From assembly GCA_015179025.1 (NCBI GenBank), contig WHUX01000023.1:434001-498000 (forward strand): a DNA stretch of 64,000 nt, in the 5' to 3' direction. The notes under the pieces are model-generated. The model made no database searches and was not told the DNA's origin. It was given only the letters and a program-made list of their open reading frames with translations. Below are positions 44,204 through 53,676 of this stretch, one piece after another. Each line of letters begins with the position of its first letter. Position 1 is the stretch's first letter. The position numbers and the translations under genes were made by a program. This stretch comes from Terfezia claveryi (lineage: Eukaryota; Ascomycota; Pezizomycetes; Pezizales; Pezizaceae).

Positions 44204-44893
44204 TGTCACAACCGCCTCCTCTTGGTCTTCATTGTCTTTGTCATCACCTGCGACGCAGGTGATAGGTTTTTGTTGTCTTTGTCATCACCTGCGACTGCAG
44301 GTGATAGGTGTTGCCTTAGTCCTGTTTGACACTCGGACAGAATCCTGCCCGAGTGTCATATTGTCGTTATCTCCTTATCGTGGTATTAGACATCACCTGC
44401 GACGCAGGTGATGGGTTGTCGCCTTGGCTTCTGAGATAGGGATCTCGGGAAGCTTATTCCTTCCGTTTTTTTTTTTTTTTTTTTTTTTTTAATTATTCCT
44501 TCCGTTGCCCTGGCGGCTCATGTATATAAAGTCCCTTGCCCTCGTACTGTCGTTGGATCCCTATCCAACGTCTTGTATATCCTATACAGGACCTTGCTTC
44601 TCTCCACGAAGGAGTACCCTCCTTGTACACCCCTTGCCATCGTCTTGCCTTGCCTCTCCGTGTCTCACCCCTCTGAACAACTCTGCAGCATAGCTGCCTC
44701 CCTCCGACACACGCGGCAACCGCTTCCGTGTGTCTCTTGCCCATTGACTCTTGCCTCTTGCCTCTTGCCTCTTGCCCTTGCCCCGTCCCAGCTTCCCCCC
44801 TATCACACACGTAGCGTTCTTACGTGTGCGATCTCCTTGCCCACTGTCCAGGTGTACCCCTGGGTCGCCTTGTCCCCCGAAGCCCTTATTACA
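44204..44893 (+). mobile_element. Solo LTR, 690 bp, TSD GATTT, inside Copia-C gag
   Basis: Begins TGTCACAACC and ends CTTATTACA, flanked by GATTT at 44199-44203 and 44894-44898. It splits the CCHC zinc knuckle of Copia-C gag between its two Cys and its His. Same family as 6965-7483 but longer, because of three copies of a CACCTGCG-N-CGCAGGTG hairpin module (about 44246, 44285 and 44394) and an oligo-T insertion. The strand follows the 6965 copy and is arbitrary. Confidence 0.93.
44468..44492 (-). mobile_element. Oligo(A)-only insertion with 14-bp TSD
   Basis: About 23 T residues plus AA sit between two copies of TTATTCCTTCCGTT (44454-44467 and 44493-44506). The sister LTR at 6965 lacks the insertion. 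The duplication length and A tail are those of LINE-mediated insertions, but no element body is present. Confidence 0.75.
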
Positions 44894-44898
44894 GATTT

Positions 44899-45603
44899 GC
44901 AGTATCCACAGTTTTTGGTGATTATGGCAAAAGCTGATGGTGGTTCAGCTGGTTTCTCATGTTGCTGGGAGGTTTTGGCTCGCTCAGACAACTCCTTGAG
45001 ACAGAGGATGATGGTGCCATATGATGGATCTTCACTTGTGGATGTAATATTATTGATGATGTTCTGGTAGTTCTGGAATTTTGGCAATGTAGCGAGCAAC
45101 ATGGTTGCTTTCCAGGCATCTGTGTTAACAAAGTTTTTGATTCCTGCAGCCAGCGAGTTCGTCCCTGCTTCTGCGGTAGCTGTGTTAAGTCGAAGCAAGT
45201 TCCACTTGCCTTCGAAGGTAGTAATATGATCAGCGATGGTGGTTTTTCTATCGTCAAACCGTAGAGCTGTGATATTGAGTAGAAGGGCAGACAGGTGTGT
45301 CCGAGTTCTTCCTTCGTAGTGAGTTTTGAGGATTTCCCATGCTTCGGCTGGGGTCGTGCATGCTTCGATAAGGGACTGGGCTTCTTCCTCACAGTTGGCG
45401 ATGATAGTAATGAGAGCTTTAGCAGCCTTGATATCCCATGCATCTGCCGCAATGGTTGGTCGGGTTGTTTTATTACCTTTGACCAGTGGCAACATTCCTG
45501 CTACCAGCAGTACTCGCGTCATACTGGTTGTCCATGGGTGATAGTTGTCTTGGTTTTTTAGGGCTCGTGCCACCTTGGGTGGTTTGAACATAGAGTCCGC
45601 CAT
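44899..45603 (-). pseudogene. Copia-C gag, N-terminal part
   Basis: The start is placed at 45603 (MADSMFKPPKVARALKNQDN). It reads YHPWTTSMTRVLLVAGMLPL, WEILKTHYEGRTRTHLSALL and ATLPKFQNYQNIINNI, typical of Copia gag (UBN2/DUF4219 type). It reaches the first half of the zinc knuckle (KNCGYCK), where the solo LTR at 44204-44893 interrupts it. No stops occur within this part. The upstream frame to 45702 partly reads through the leader, and a LINE tail at 45681 also extends it. Confidence 0.83.
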
Positions 45604-45680
45604 GGGTTGAGGTGTTGCGGGTGTTGAGGGACGAGATGGTGGTAAGGGCGGTGAGTTGGGCGATGTTTGTGTGGCGGGGT

Positions 45681-45857
45681 GCCAGTCCGTCAATGACAGC
45701 ATGGGGCCTCCTCTCCGTCCGTGTATTTAGTTTGCGCGGGGTTGGCAGATTAACTTGCCTCTCCCTTCAATCCACCCGGGCTTCCGGGTGGCTCCTCATG
45801 GCCCCCCTAACGGGGCCGCATAGGTAGTAACTAGTTTTAAAAAAAAAAAAAAAAAAT
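45681..45857 (+). mobile_element. 177-bp LINE 3'-UTR insertion with 14-bp TSD
   Basis: Starts gccagtccgtcaatgacagc, ends in a poly-A run, and is flanked by TTGTGTGGCGGGGT at 45667-45680 and 45858-45871. It lies in the leader between the Copia-C 5' LTR and gag. Compare 9016-9193, which starts at nearly the same LINE position. Confidence 0.93.
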
Positions 45858-45905
45858 TGTGTGGCGGGGTCTATGTTGCTTATATAAACCGATGTGTTGC
45901 TACCA

Positions 45906-46222
45906 TGTAGAAATCGTTCTACGCCGTTCACTCGTTCGTGAGGATAATATAGTATATTCGTATACTATATGAGAGAGAGAGATATATATATATATTCGTG
46001 TATCCTATGAGAGAAGCCGCTTGCTTTATTGATTAACATAGAAATAAGGAAATCCATCCACCTTAAGTATCCCGCTGACCCTGCTTGATATCTAAACATA
46101 GAAGCCCTTCAGCCGTCCATATCTCACGTCAGCTTACCCTATGCCGTCAGCTTATCCTATGCCGTCAGCTTATCCTATGCCGTCAGCTTATCCTACGTCG
46201 TCCTATTATCCTTGTTCCAACA
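45906..46222 (-). repeat. Copia-C 5' LTR
   Basis: Minus-strand TGTTGGAACA...TTTCTACA. It contains a GA/TA microsatellite (45970-45993) and three or four copies of the gccgtcagcttatcctat unit. TGGTAGCAACAC directly after the LTR is the presumed primer-binding site. Confidence 0.9.
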
Positions 46223-46227
46223 CTTTT

Positions 46228-46675
46228 TAGAAGAGCGCAGGAGTCAGGTTGATCCTCATAGAAACCAGGAGGAAGACGCATGTATACTTCTTCGTCAAGA
46301 TAGCCATATAGGAATACACCCTTAATATCGAGCTGATCTGGGGCTGGCCAGTTTGAGCAAATGGAGAGAGCAATGAGCAAGCGAAGCGAATCGTATCTAA
46401 CCACAGGAGCGAAAACCTCATCGAAATCCGTACTAGGTTGTTGGAAAAACCTTGGGCAACTAGCCTTGCCTTATAGCGGCTGATATTGTCAGCTGCATCT
46501 CTTTTTATTTTGTACACCCAACTAGAGCCGACGATGTTGCGATTTGGAGGAGTAGGTACTACATCCCAGACGTTTTGGTCTGCCAGTGCTTGAAGTTCTG
46601 CTTACATTGCTGCAAACCATTTGGGGGCTTCAGGCCCTGTTGTTCCTTGGAGGTATGTTTTGGGCTCGTTGGTAA
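46228..46675 (-). pseudogene. Copia-B RT N-terminal part
   Basis: Reads NEPKTYLQGTTGPEAPKWF, VPTPPNRNIVGSSWVYKIKR, RYKARLVAQGF, a frameshift, FDEVFAPVVRYDSLRLLIA, QLDIKGVFLYGYLDEEVYM and DQPDSCALLK. The Copia-C insertion follows immediately. The first RT Asp (LDIKG) is kept. The upper end abuts Copia-A. Confidence 0.82.
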
Positions 46676-46680
46676 TGTTT

Positions 46681-47144
46681 TTTAGGATAGAAGGGCAGGA
46701 GGCAGCGGAGAGTCCGAGTGTCCAGTGAAGGAGATGATACGAATGAGCAATATCACGGGGAGAGAGAGATGATGTGAACATTTGGAGTGAAGAGATGCGT
46801 TATGATGTGATTGTTGTCCTCTATCCAACAGGAAACGAACGAGATATATATACATGAATGAACGCACACCTAAAGGAGAAGAAGAAGAAGCACATGTCCG
46901 TATAGCTAGCATGAAGCACATCATATGTGTGAAGAATGTCATGAAGCACGCCATATGATGTGCAGACCGATGCGAGCCGTATGGCTAAGCAGGAAGCATA
47001 CAATATGATGTGCAGGCCGCTGCGAGCCGTATAGCTAAGCAGGAAGCATACAATATGATGTGCAGGCCGCTGCGAGCCGTAGAGATGGCTGCATGTGAGA
47101 TAGCAAGGCATGGGCAGAATGAACGGAATGCATTCATTCTAACA
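46681..47144 (-). repeat. Copia-A 3' LTR
   Basis: Includes a ~50-bp internal direct duplication (gatgtgcaggccgctgcgag...cagg aagcatacaatat) shared with the 5' LTR. Confidence 0.92.
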
Positions 47145-47336
47145 CCCCTCCTCAGCACATACTTGCTAGACGCGAACCCCTCCTATTTCCATAGATGTAC
47201 GTTATCAAGTCAACCTCATTAAAAAACCTATAAAAAACCATGGATATGGAAAAAAAAAAGATGCATAGGTAAAAGAGTATTGAAATTGATTGGTACGAGA
47301 TAGAGAGTCATTGGTAATGATTGCGGTGTGCATGAT

Positions 47337-48810
47337 TTATGGCTTTCCTAGAACAAGATCTCTTAGCATAGAGAGTCGTGGCTGGGGGAATGGTTTAGTG
47401 CATAAATCAGCTAGATTGTTATGGCTTGGAACGTATAGGACCGTGAGTTTCCCAGACTCAACAAGGTCTCGCACATGGTGATAAGCCACATCGATGAGTT
47501 TGCTCTTATCGCTGATTCGAGGATTAGAGGTCAGATCAATAGAGCCATCGTTATCAGCGCTTAAAGCGGCTGATGCAGTAATTCTGAGCTCATTCAGAGC
47601 AGACTGAAGCCACACATGGTACTTAGCGGCTATTGACAGAGCGATATATTCAGCTTCAACTGTAGAAGTGGCGACACATCGTTGTTTGATAGCCCGCCAG
47701 CAAATGGTATTAGTTGCTATCTTGAAGATGTAGCCCGTGGTGGATTTTCGGTCGGATCGATTACCTGCATAATCTGCATCTGAGAAGCCAGCTAAATGAA
47801 TAGGGTTTGGGGTATATGAAAGCTTAAGGTTGCGAGTGCCTTTGAGGTATCGCAAGACTTGCTTGAGTGCCCCTATATTGGTTGTTGTCGGCTTCGAAGA
47901 GAATTGAGAGAGTGCCGAGACCGTATATGCCAGATCAGGTCGTGTGCCAATCACAAGGTAAATTAGAGAGCCTATAATTTGCTGGTATAGGGAAACATCA
48001 GTAAGGTCATTGTCTCCTTCATCAGCCTTTACCAGCTTGTGGTAAGGATTGAGAGGGAGAACGACTGGGTTGCAAGAGTCCATCCCAAATTTCACCAGTA
48101 ATTGGTCGATATATGTGTGTTGCGACAAGGTCACCGAATCTTGATGCTGCTATTCTATTTGAATCCCAAGCAGCCAGTTTAGAGGGCCCATATCGCTGAG
48201 ATCGAATTCTCTCTTTAGCAATGCCTTTAGCTCCTGTCTAAGTGGGCTGGATCCAAATATAGTAATATCATCAACATAGATTGCGATAATGATATTATGA
48301 CTGGTATGTACTAAGATGCAAGGGTCAAAGTTGGTTGCTTTGTAGCCCAGCGGTATGAGGAAGCCAGTCAACCTAGCATACCACTGCCTTGGACTTTGTT
48401 TTAGTCCATATATAGATCGTTTTAATAGAGTGCATGAGTCCGGTTGATCTTCAAACAAACCTGGAGAAAGTCGTATATAGACTTCTTCATTAAGATAGCT
48501 ATATAGGAATGTGCTCTTGATATTGAGCTGATCTAGAATTGGCCAGTTTGAGCAAATTGATAAAGCAATGAGCAAGCGGAGTGAGTCATATCTGACGACT
48601 GGGGCGAAAACCTCATCAAAATCCGTATCGGGTTGCTGAGAATACCCTTGTGCCACCAATCTTGCTTTATACCAGCTGATATTGCCAGCAGTATCCCGCT
48701 TTATCTTATATACCCATTTGGAACCAACAATATTGGAGTTAAAGGGTATAGGCACAACGTCCCAAACATTTTGGTCAGCTAACGCTTGCAGCTCTGCTTG
48801 TATTGCTGTA
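47337..48810 (-). pseudogene. Copia-A reverse transcriptase and RNase H
   Basis: RT reads NIVGSKWVYKIKRDTAGN, FDEVFAPVVRYDSLRLLIAL, LNIKSTFLYSYL (the first catalytic Asp is now Asn) and IIIAIYVDDITIFG (YVDD kept). One TAG separates it from the connection and RNase H domain: SLIYLVIGTRPDLAYTVSAL, GFSDADYAGNRSDRKSTTGY, STVEAEYIALSIAAKY and LADLCTKPFPQPRLSMLRD, ending at 47337. The Asp-to-Asn change and the stops make the enzyme inactive. Confidence 0.85.
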
Positions 48811-48989
48811 TACTATTTGCAGGAATCAGGCCCTTTAGAAGCTTGTAGGTATGTTTTGGGTTCGTTGGTTATGTTGGCTACTAGCAAGGCTAGCTCGTAT
48901 GGCATTGCCTTGGGTAGCTGGGTGGAATCGCTAGATTGAGCTTCAACAAGAATAGCTATTTTTGCCTTTTTCCTTGGTCTGAGATCATA

Positions 48990-49235
48990 TCTTGAGCTCG
49001 CTGGTAGGCTTGCATTCACTGGTAAGCTTGCTTGTATGCTTGCCCTTGCTGGTATGCTTGCACTTGCTGGTAAGCTTGCGCTCGCTGGTAAGCTTGCTTG
49101 TGTGCTTGCGCTTACTAGTATGTTTACTTGTGTGCTTGCGCTTGCTGGTATGCTTGCGCTTGCTGGTAAGCTTACTTGTGTGCTTGCGCTTGCTGGTAAG
49201 CTTGCTTATGTGCTTGTGCTTTCTTGAGGGAAGGA
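48990..49235 (-). repeat. Expanded minisatellite in the Copia-A integrase-RT linker
   Basis: About a dozen copies of a ~15-21-bp unit (gcttgcgcttgctggtaag and variants) encode a Lys/Thr/Ser/His-rich repeat (TSKLTSKRKHTSK). The equivalent linker in Copia-B at 52740-52975 has a different repeat (LPPSVQASSLASLPATLPS). Confidence 0.9.
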
Positions 49236-49394
49236 GCAAAGAGCCGCTCTGATTGTCTTAATGTGCTTATTATTAAGCTGTATCCTATATATAGAGGTAC
49301 TCTCAGTATAGCCAACAAATATCGCACTTTCTGCCCGTGGGAGAAGCTTGCTGCCACTAGGTCTGTTTTCCTCGTAGATGTGGACAAAGCATTG

Positions 49395-50387
49395 CTATCT
49401 GAAAGGGTGTAAGTGACTGATTGAGGGCTTTACCTTATAAAGGGCTTTAAAGGGTGTTATTCCTTGCAGATGTGAATGTGGAAGGCGGTTCTTCAAATAT
49501 ATAGCGGTTGAGCATGCTTCCGCCCACAACCTCTTATCTGAGATATTGGTGAGCATGCCTCTGACCATTGTCTGTATTGTGCGGTTAAAGCATTCGGCAA
49601 TACCATTCGATTCATGAGAATAATGTGGTGTCCTTATATAGCATATGCCTTGTTGTTTGAAGTAAGTATCAACCTTGATATATTCTCTGCTATTATCAGT
49701 TAAAATAGCCAGAATAGTGGTATTGTACTGCCTTTGGATAAAGGTGATAAAATCAATAATCACTTGGTTTGTATCAGATTTGGCTATTAGATAGTGCATC
49801 CATGCCATGCGGGTAAAATCATCTATAAACGTGATATAATAGAGAGAGTTATCATAAGATGCGATAGGCTGCTTGCCGCTTAGATCACTATGTATGAGTT
49901 CAAATGCCCTAGTAGAGTGAGCATGAGAAAGAGCGAATGGGGTATTGTTCATTGACTTTGATATATTACATGTATTGCATGTGAAGTTGGCTGGTGCCTT
50001 AGGTATGAGCTCTCCGTCCATATATGCAGATGGATTGAGCTTAGCTGCATGCCCGAATGCAGTATGCCAATGAATGTAGGAAGAAGAGCTTGCATGGCTA
50101 ATAGCTAATTGAGCATTGGCCGGAGAAGCTAATTGAGCATTGGTCAGAGAGGCCGATTTAGTGTTGGAGCTCGAAGCTGAGCTCATAAGGCCGATATGAG
50201 CATTAGTATTGCTCACAGGGCTTATATGAGACGGCGAAGCCAATGAAGAGCTCATAAGGCCAGTATGAGCTTGAGAGCTCACAGGGCTTATATGAGACAG
50301 TGAAGCCAATGAAGAGCTTATAAGGCCAGTATGAGCTTGAGAGCTCACAGTGCTTATATAAGACAGCGAAGCCAATAAAGAGCTCAT
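49395..50387 (-). pseudogene. Copia-A integrase
   Basis: 330 open codons. The first ~75 are translated from a tandem repeat (see 50170-50425). The integrase then has the zinc finger (WHTAFGHAAKL...CNTCNISKS), HSDLSGKQPIASYDNSLYYI (first Asp), ILTDNSREYIKVD (second Asp) and HYSHESNGIAECFNRTIQTM, where the catalytic Glu region E-R appears as E-C-F. RLWAEACSTAIYLKNRLPHS is the usual C-terminal Copia motif. Confidence 0.83.
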
Positions 50388-50425
50388 AAGGCCAGTATGA
50401 GCTTAAGAGCTCACAGGGCTTACAT
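50170..50425 (-). repeat. Tandem 63-bp repeat before Copia-A integrase
   Basis: Four copies of a unit containing agctcataaggccagtatg and gagctcacagggcttatat encode HTGLMSSSLASLSHISPVSS. They lie between protease and integrase. Confidence 0.9.
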
Positions 50426-50449
50426 AAACTTATGAATTCGCAATTTCTC

Positions 50450-52103
50450 ATAACCAGGGAAGCTTGTCCTTAATGTCTGCAATTAAGATTGGAGTCTGAA
50501 GATCACTTTTATTGAAAATATAAATAACATTATCCCGAGCAATCATAACAACCTTGAACTTAATGATATCCCAAGCGAAAAGACTGTGACTTAAACTAGG
50601 TATATACAAGACATCCTTTAAATGCAGATGGTGTGTGGTATTATTATGTAAGGCAGCATATATGATTACAGTGCCTTTGCCCTCCACAGGTAAGAGGTTG
50701 TTACCTCCTACCCTTATAACTCCATAATGCAGTTGGATGTAATGGAAGTGACCTATATCAGAAGTCATGTGAGCCGTCGCACATATGTCAAGTTTTCAGG
50801 TATATTTGGGACATACCTGAGGGGTGGTCTGAACTGCATCAGAGACAAATCCCGAGGGATCTTGGGAGAGATTGACCTGTTGGGGGACAAGTGCTTACGA
50901 GATGGAGGCTTGCGCAACTTCAGCAATTGCAGCTTGTAGCTGCGTGATGTTCTTCTTAATAGCTTGGTCATGTTTTAGCTTCCGACAATCTTGCCAGACA
51001 TGACCTTTGAATCGATGTCTATGTCATTTGCAGTAGGTGCAGGACCTAGTGCCTGGATCTGCAGAGGCTTGCGAAGCTTGTGAAGCTCGCTGGGATTAAG
51101 ATTTTGTGGCTTGTTGCTGGGATTGCACAAATTTCTTCCTTCTAGCCTTATTCGGGCGACCGTTGAGTAGTAGCACCGTGTTGGTCTGGTTCATACCATT
51201 ATAGGAAGAGAGTTGGTTATTGATCGCTAAACCCACTAGCCTTTTCTTCAAATCATCGTATGAGAGATTTTCTTTTGTAGTCAAATTATCAACGATATTA
51301 GGATAATGTGTGACTAGAGAGGCAAGGAGATACTCCCTCTTAGCTTCTTCCAGCTCAAGCGGAGTTTGGTACGCAGCCTTAAAGCTACTAGGACATGCAT
51401 TGGAAGTTAAAGTGTGCAAGCGCATCCATCAAATCTCAAAGCTATTGATAAACTCTGAAATTGGCTAAGTGGTATCAAGTGTAGAAGAGAGAGAGTTAAA
51501 TGCATGGATTTCGTGGACAAATGATAATGGTGTATCTTTTTGGTACATCTTGCGTAGATACTGCCAGATCAAGTGTGCCGACCTATGTCTGCTGATTTGC
51601 AGCAAAATTTGCTGAGAGACCACTTGTATGAGAAGGAGTAGGGACTCCTTTTCTATATGCTTGTGATGCACCAATTCAGCTGCAGATGAGTTGACCGGTG
51701 GTTTGTGACTGTTAACAACTACTTGCATGGCATCAAGAGCATCCCAAATCATCAGCATTTGTTGTGACCATATGTCGTAGTTCTTAGAACCTTCCAAGAT
51801 TGCTAGCTTCTCTATTTTTATGCTTGAGCGAAAGTCGTGATATACAGGTAGGGGTACAGCTGCTTGTGGAGCAATTGCTAATGCAGCTTGAGCTTGGGGT
51901 TGGGGAGCGGGAGCTTGGTTTTGGGGACCTAGAGCTTGGGATACTTGATCTGCAGGAGCTAGAGCATCCTGCATGAGCTGTTGAGCTTGGGGTTCGGGAG
52001 GTTGTGGCTGAGTGACAATAACCCTGTCAAGGATTTCTTCATCATGATGAGCTCGAGATCGAGTTCGTAGTTGTCGAGAAGGACTAGCTTCTGAAGAAGA
52101 CAT
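50450..52103 (-). pseudogene. Copia-A gag and protease
   Basis: Gag starts at 52103 (MSSSEASPSRQLRTRSRAHH). It reads KLAILEGSKNYDIWSQQMLM and VHEIHAFNSLSSTLDTT, then TAG where the Copia-B copy has Gln (CAG to TAG). A second stop is TGA for an expected Arg at ~51426. The frame continues with KREYLLASLVTHYPNIVDNL and a CCHC-like region near 51030. The protease resumes near 50775 with ATAHMTSD, where the expected D-S-G is no longer present. The stops look like C-to-T changes. Confidence 0.8.
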
Positions 52104-52153
52104 TTTTGCTCGTGTTCGTGTGCAGAAGATCTAAGCGCAGAGGGCTCGAAACC

Positions 52154-52618
52154 TTTTAGGATAGAAGGGCAGGAGGCAGCGGAGAGTCCGAGTGTCCAGT
52201 GAAGGAGATGATACGAATGAGCAATATCACGGAGAGAGAGAGATGATGTGAACGTTTGGAGTGAAGAGATGCGTTATGATGTGATTGTTGTCCTCTATCC
52301 AACAGGAAACGAACGAGATATATATACATGAATGAACGCACACCTAAAGGAGAAGAAGAAGAAGCACATGTCCGTATAGCTAGCATGAAGCACATCATAT
52401 GTGTGAAGAATGTCATGAAGCACGCTATATGATGTGCAGACCGATGCGAGCCGTATGGCTAAGCAGGAAGCATACAATATGATGTGCAGGCCGCTGCGAG
52501 CCATATGGCTAAGCAGGAAGCATACAATATGATGTGCAGGCCGCTGCGAGCCGTAGAGATGGCTGCATGTGAGATAGCAAGGCATGGGCGGAATGAACGG
52601 AATGCATTCATTCTAACA
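52154..52618 (-). repeat. Copia-A 5' LTR
   Basis: Near-identical to the 3' LTR. The AGGTTTCGAGCCC immediately downstream on the minus strand is the presumed primer-binding region. Confidence 0.92.
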
Positions 52619-52623
52619 ATGTT

Positions 52624-53375
52624 AGCTGCAAGCAGAGCTAACTCATATTTGATTGTGGGTGGTAGATTAGTGGGATCGGCATCCTCCTGAGTGATTGCAG
52701 CTAGTTTTGTCTTCTTTCTAGGTCTTAGATTATAGCTAGAGACTGGCGGTAGGTGAGCTGGTAAGCTTGCGTTTGAGGGTAAAGTTGCTGGTAAGCTCGC
52801 TAGTGAGCTCGCTTGTACGCTCGGTGGTAAGCTCGAGTTTGACGGTAAGCTTACTGGTAAGCTCGCTGGTGAGCTCACTTGTAAGCTCGAGGCTGGAGGT
52901 AAGGTTGCTGGCAAGCTACCTAGCTGGCAAGCTCGAGGGTAAGCTCGAGGCCGGGGGAAAAGTCGCTGGGAAGAAGCAAAGAGCAGCTCTAATAGTCTTT
53001 ATACGCTTATTTTGAAGCTGTATTCTATATATGGAGGTACTGTCTGTATAGCCAATAAATATAGCACTTTCTGCCCTTGGGAAAAGCTTGCTGCCACTAA
53101 GTCTGTTTTCCTCATAGATGTGAGCAAAGCATTGCTGTCCAAAGGGTTGCAAGTGTCTTATTGAAGGCTTTGCCTTATAGAGGGCTTCATAGGGTGTTTT
53201 GCTCTGCAAATAGGTATGAGGTAGGCGGTTCCTCAGATAAACAGCAGTTGCGCATGCTTCTGCCCATAGTCTCTTATCGGATATATGAGTGAGCATGCCT
53301 CTTACCATTGTCTGAATTGTCCGGTTATACCTTTCTGTGGTTCCATTGGATTCGTGGGAATAAGGAGGTGTTCCT
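52624..53375 (-). pseudogene. Copia-B integrase end and repetitive linker
   Basis: Begins in the conserved NRTIQTMVRGML motif, continues with SDKRLWAEACATAVYLRNRL and FIGYTDSTSIYRIQ, then a Pro/Ser/Leu repeat linker (52740-52975). It ends SSYNLRPRKKTKLAAI and YELALLAANI where Copia-A is inserted. Confidence 0.83.
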
Positions 53376-53674
53376 TAAAACGATGTCCATGTTTCTTGCA
53401 GTAGGTACAGCTCCTAGTACCTGGATCAGCAGAAGGTGCTTGGGTCGCAGAAGTAGATTGCGTGGCTTGCGAGGCTTGCGAGGCTTTCTTTCTTCTAGCT
53501 TTATTATTTGGTTGGCCAGTTGTAAGCAGGGCAGATTTAGCATTGGCATTAGTATTGTTACCACCGTTATAGTTGGACAGCTGGTTGTTGCTATGATAGC
53601 TAGTCCAACCTTTAGGTCTTCATAAGAAAGATTTTCTTTGGTAGTTAAGTTATCCACCACATTGGGATAGTGGG
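53376..53674 (-). pseudogene. Copia-B gag C-terminal part
   Basis: YPNVVDNLTTKENLSYEDLK, a frameshift, a Lys/Arg-rich stretch, then the end of the zinc knuckle (KKHGHRFK). The sequence jumps directly from this knuckle into the integrase end at ~53375, so protease and most of integrase have been deleted. Confidence 0.75.
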
Positions 53675-53676
53675 TA

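Larger units (their letters stand above)
35991..46222 (-). mobile_element. Copia-C: Copia retrotransposon nested in Copia-B, TSD AAAAG
   Basis: The 3' LTR is 35991-36249 and the 5' LTR 45906-46222; both read TGTTGGAACAAGG...TTTCTACA on the minus strand. They are flanked by CTTTT (plus strand) at 35986-35990 and 46223-46227. The LTRs differ in length (259 against 317 bp) through GA/TA microsatellite growth and extra copies of gccgtcagcttatcctat. The element interrupts the Copia-B RT exactly where the sequence resumes at 35985. Its own gag-pol (about 5.4 kb of Copia-C sequence) is interrupted by a LINE tail, a solo LTR, a LINE-in-LINE and a pogo element. Confidence 0.9.
46681..52618 (-). mobile_element. 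Copia-A: full-length Copia retrotransposon, TSD AACAT, nested in Copia-B
   Basis: LTRs at 46681-47144 and 52154-52618 differ at about six positions, all transitions. ATGTT (plus strand) flanks both sides at 46676-46680 and 52619-52623. A GAGGAGGGG polypurine tract precedes the 3' LTR. The element keeps gag, protease, integrase, RT and RNase H in order but with several stops, so it is complete in length and not coding-competent. The LTR ends TGTTAG...CCTAAAA, unusual in lacking the final CA. Confidence 0.93.

Noticed and set aside
44573..45070. 165-codon plus-strand ORF
   Set aside because: Runs across the boundary between the solo LTR and the antisense of Copia-C gag, so it cannot be a single gene.
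46682..47111. Two minus-strand ORFs of 90-96 codons
   Set aside because: They lie entirely in the Copia-A LTR and recur in the other LTR; no domain.
48992..49252. Leucine/cysteine-rich plus-strand ORF resembling a membrane protein
   Set aside because: Antisense of the Copia-A linker minisatellite.
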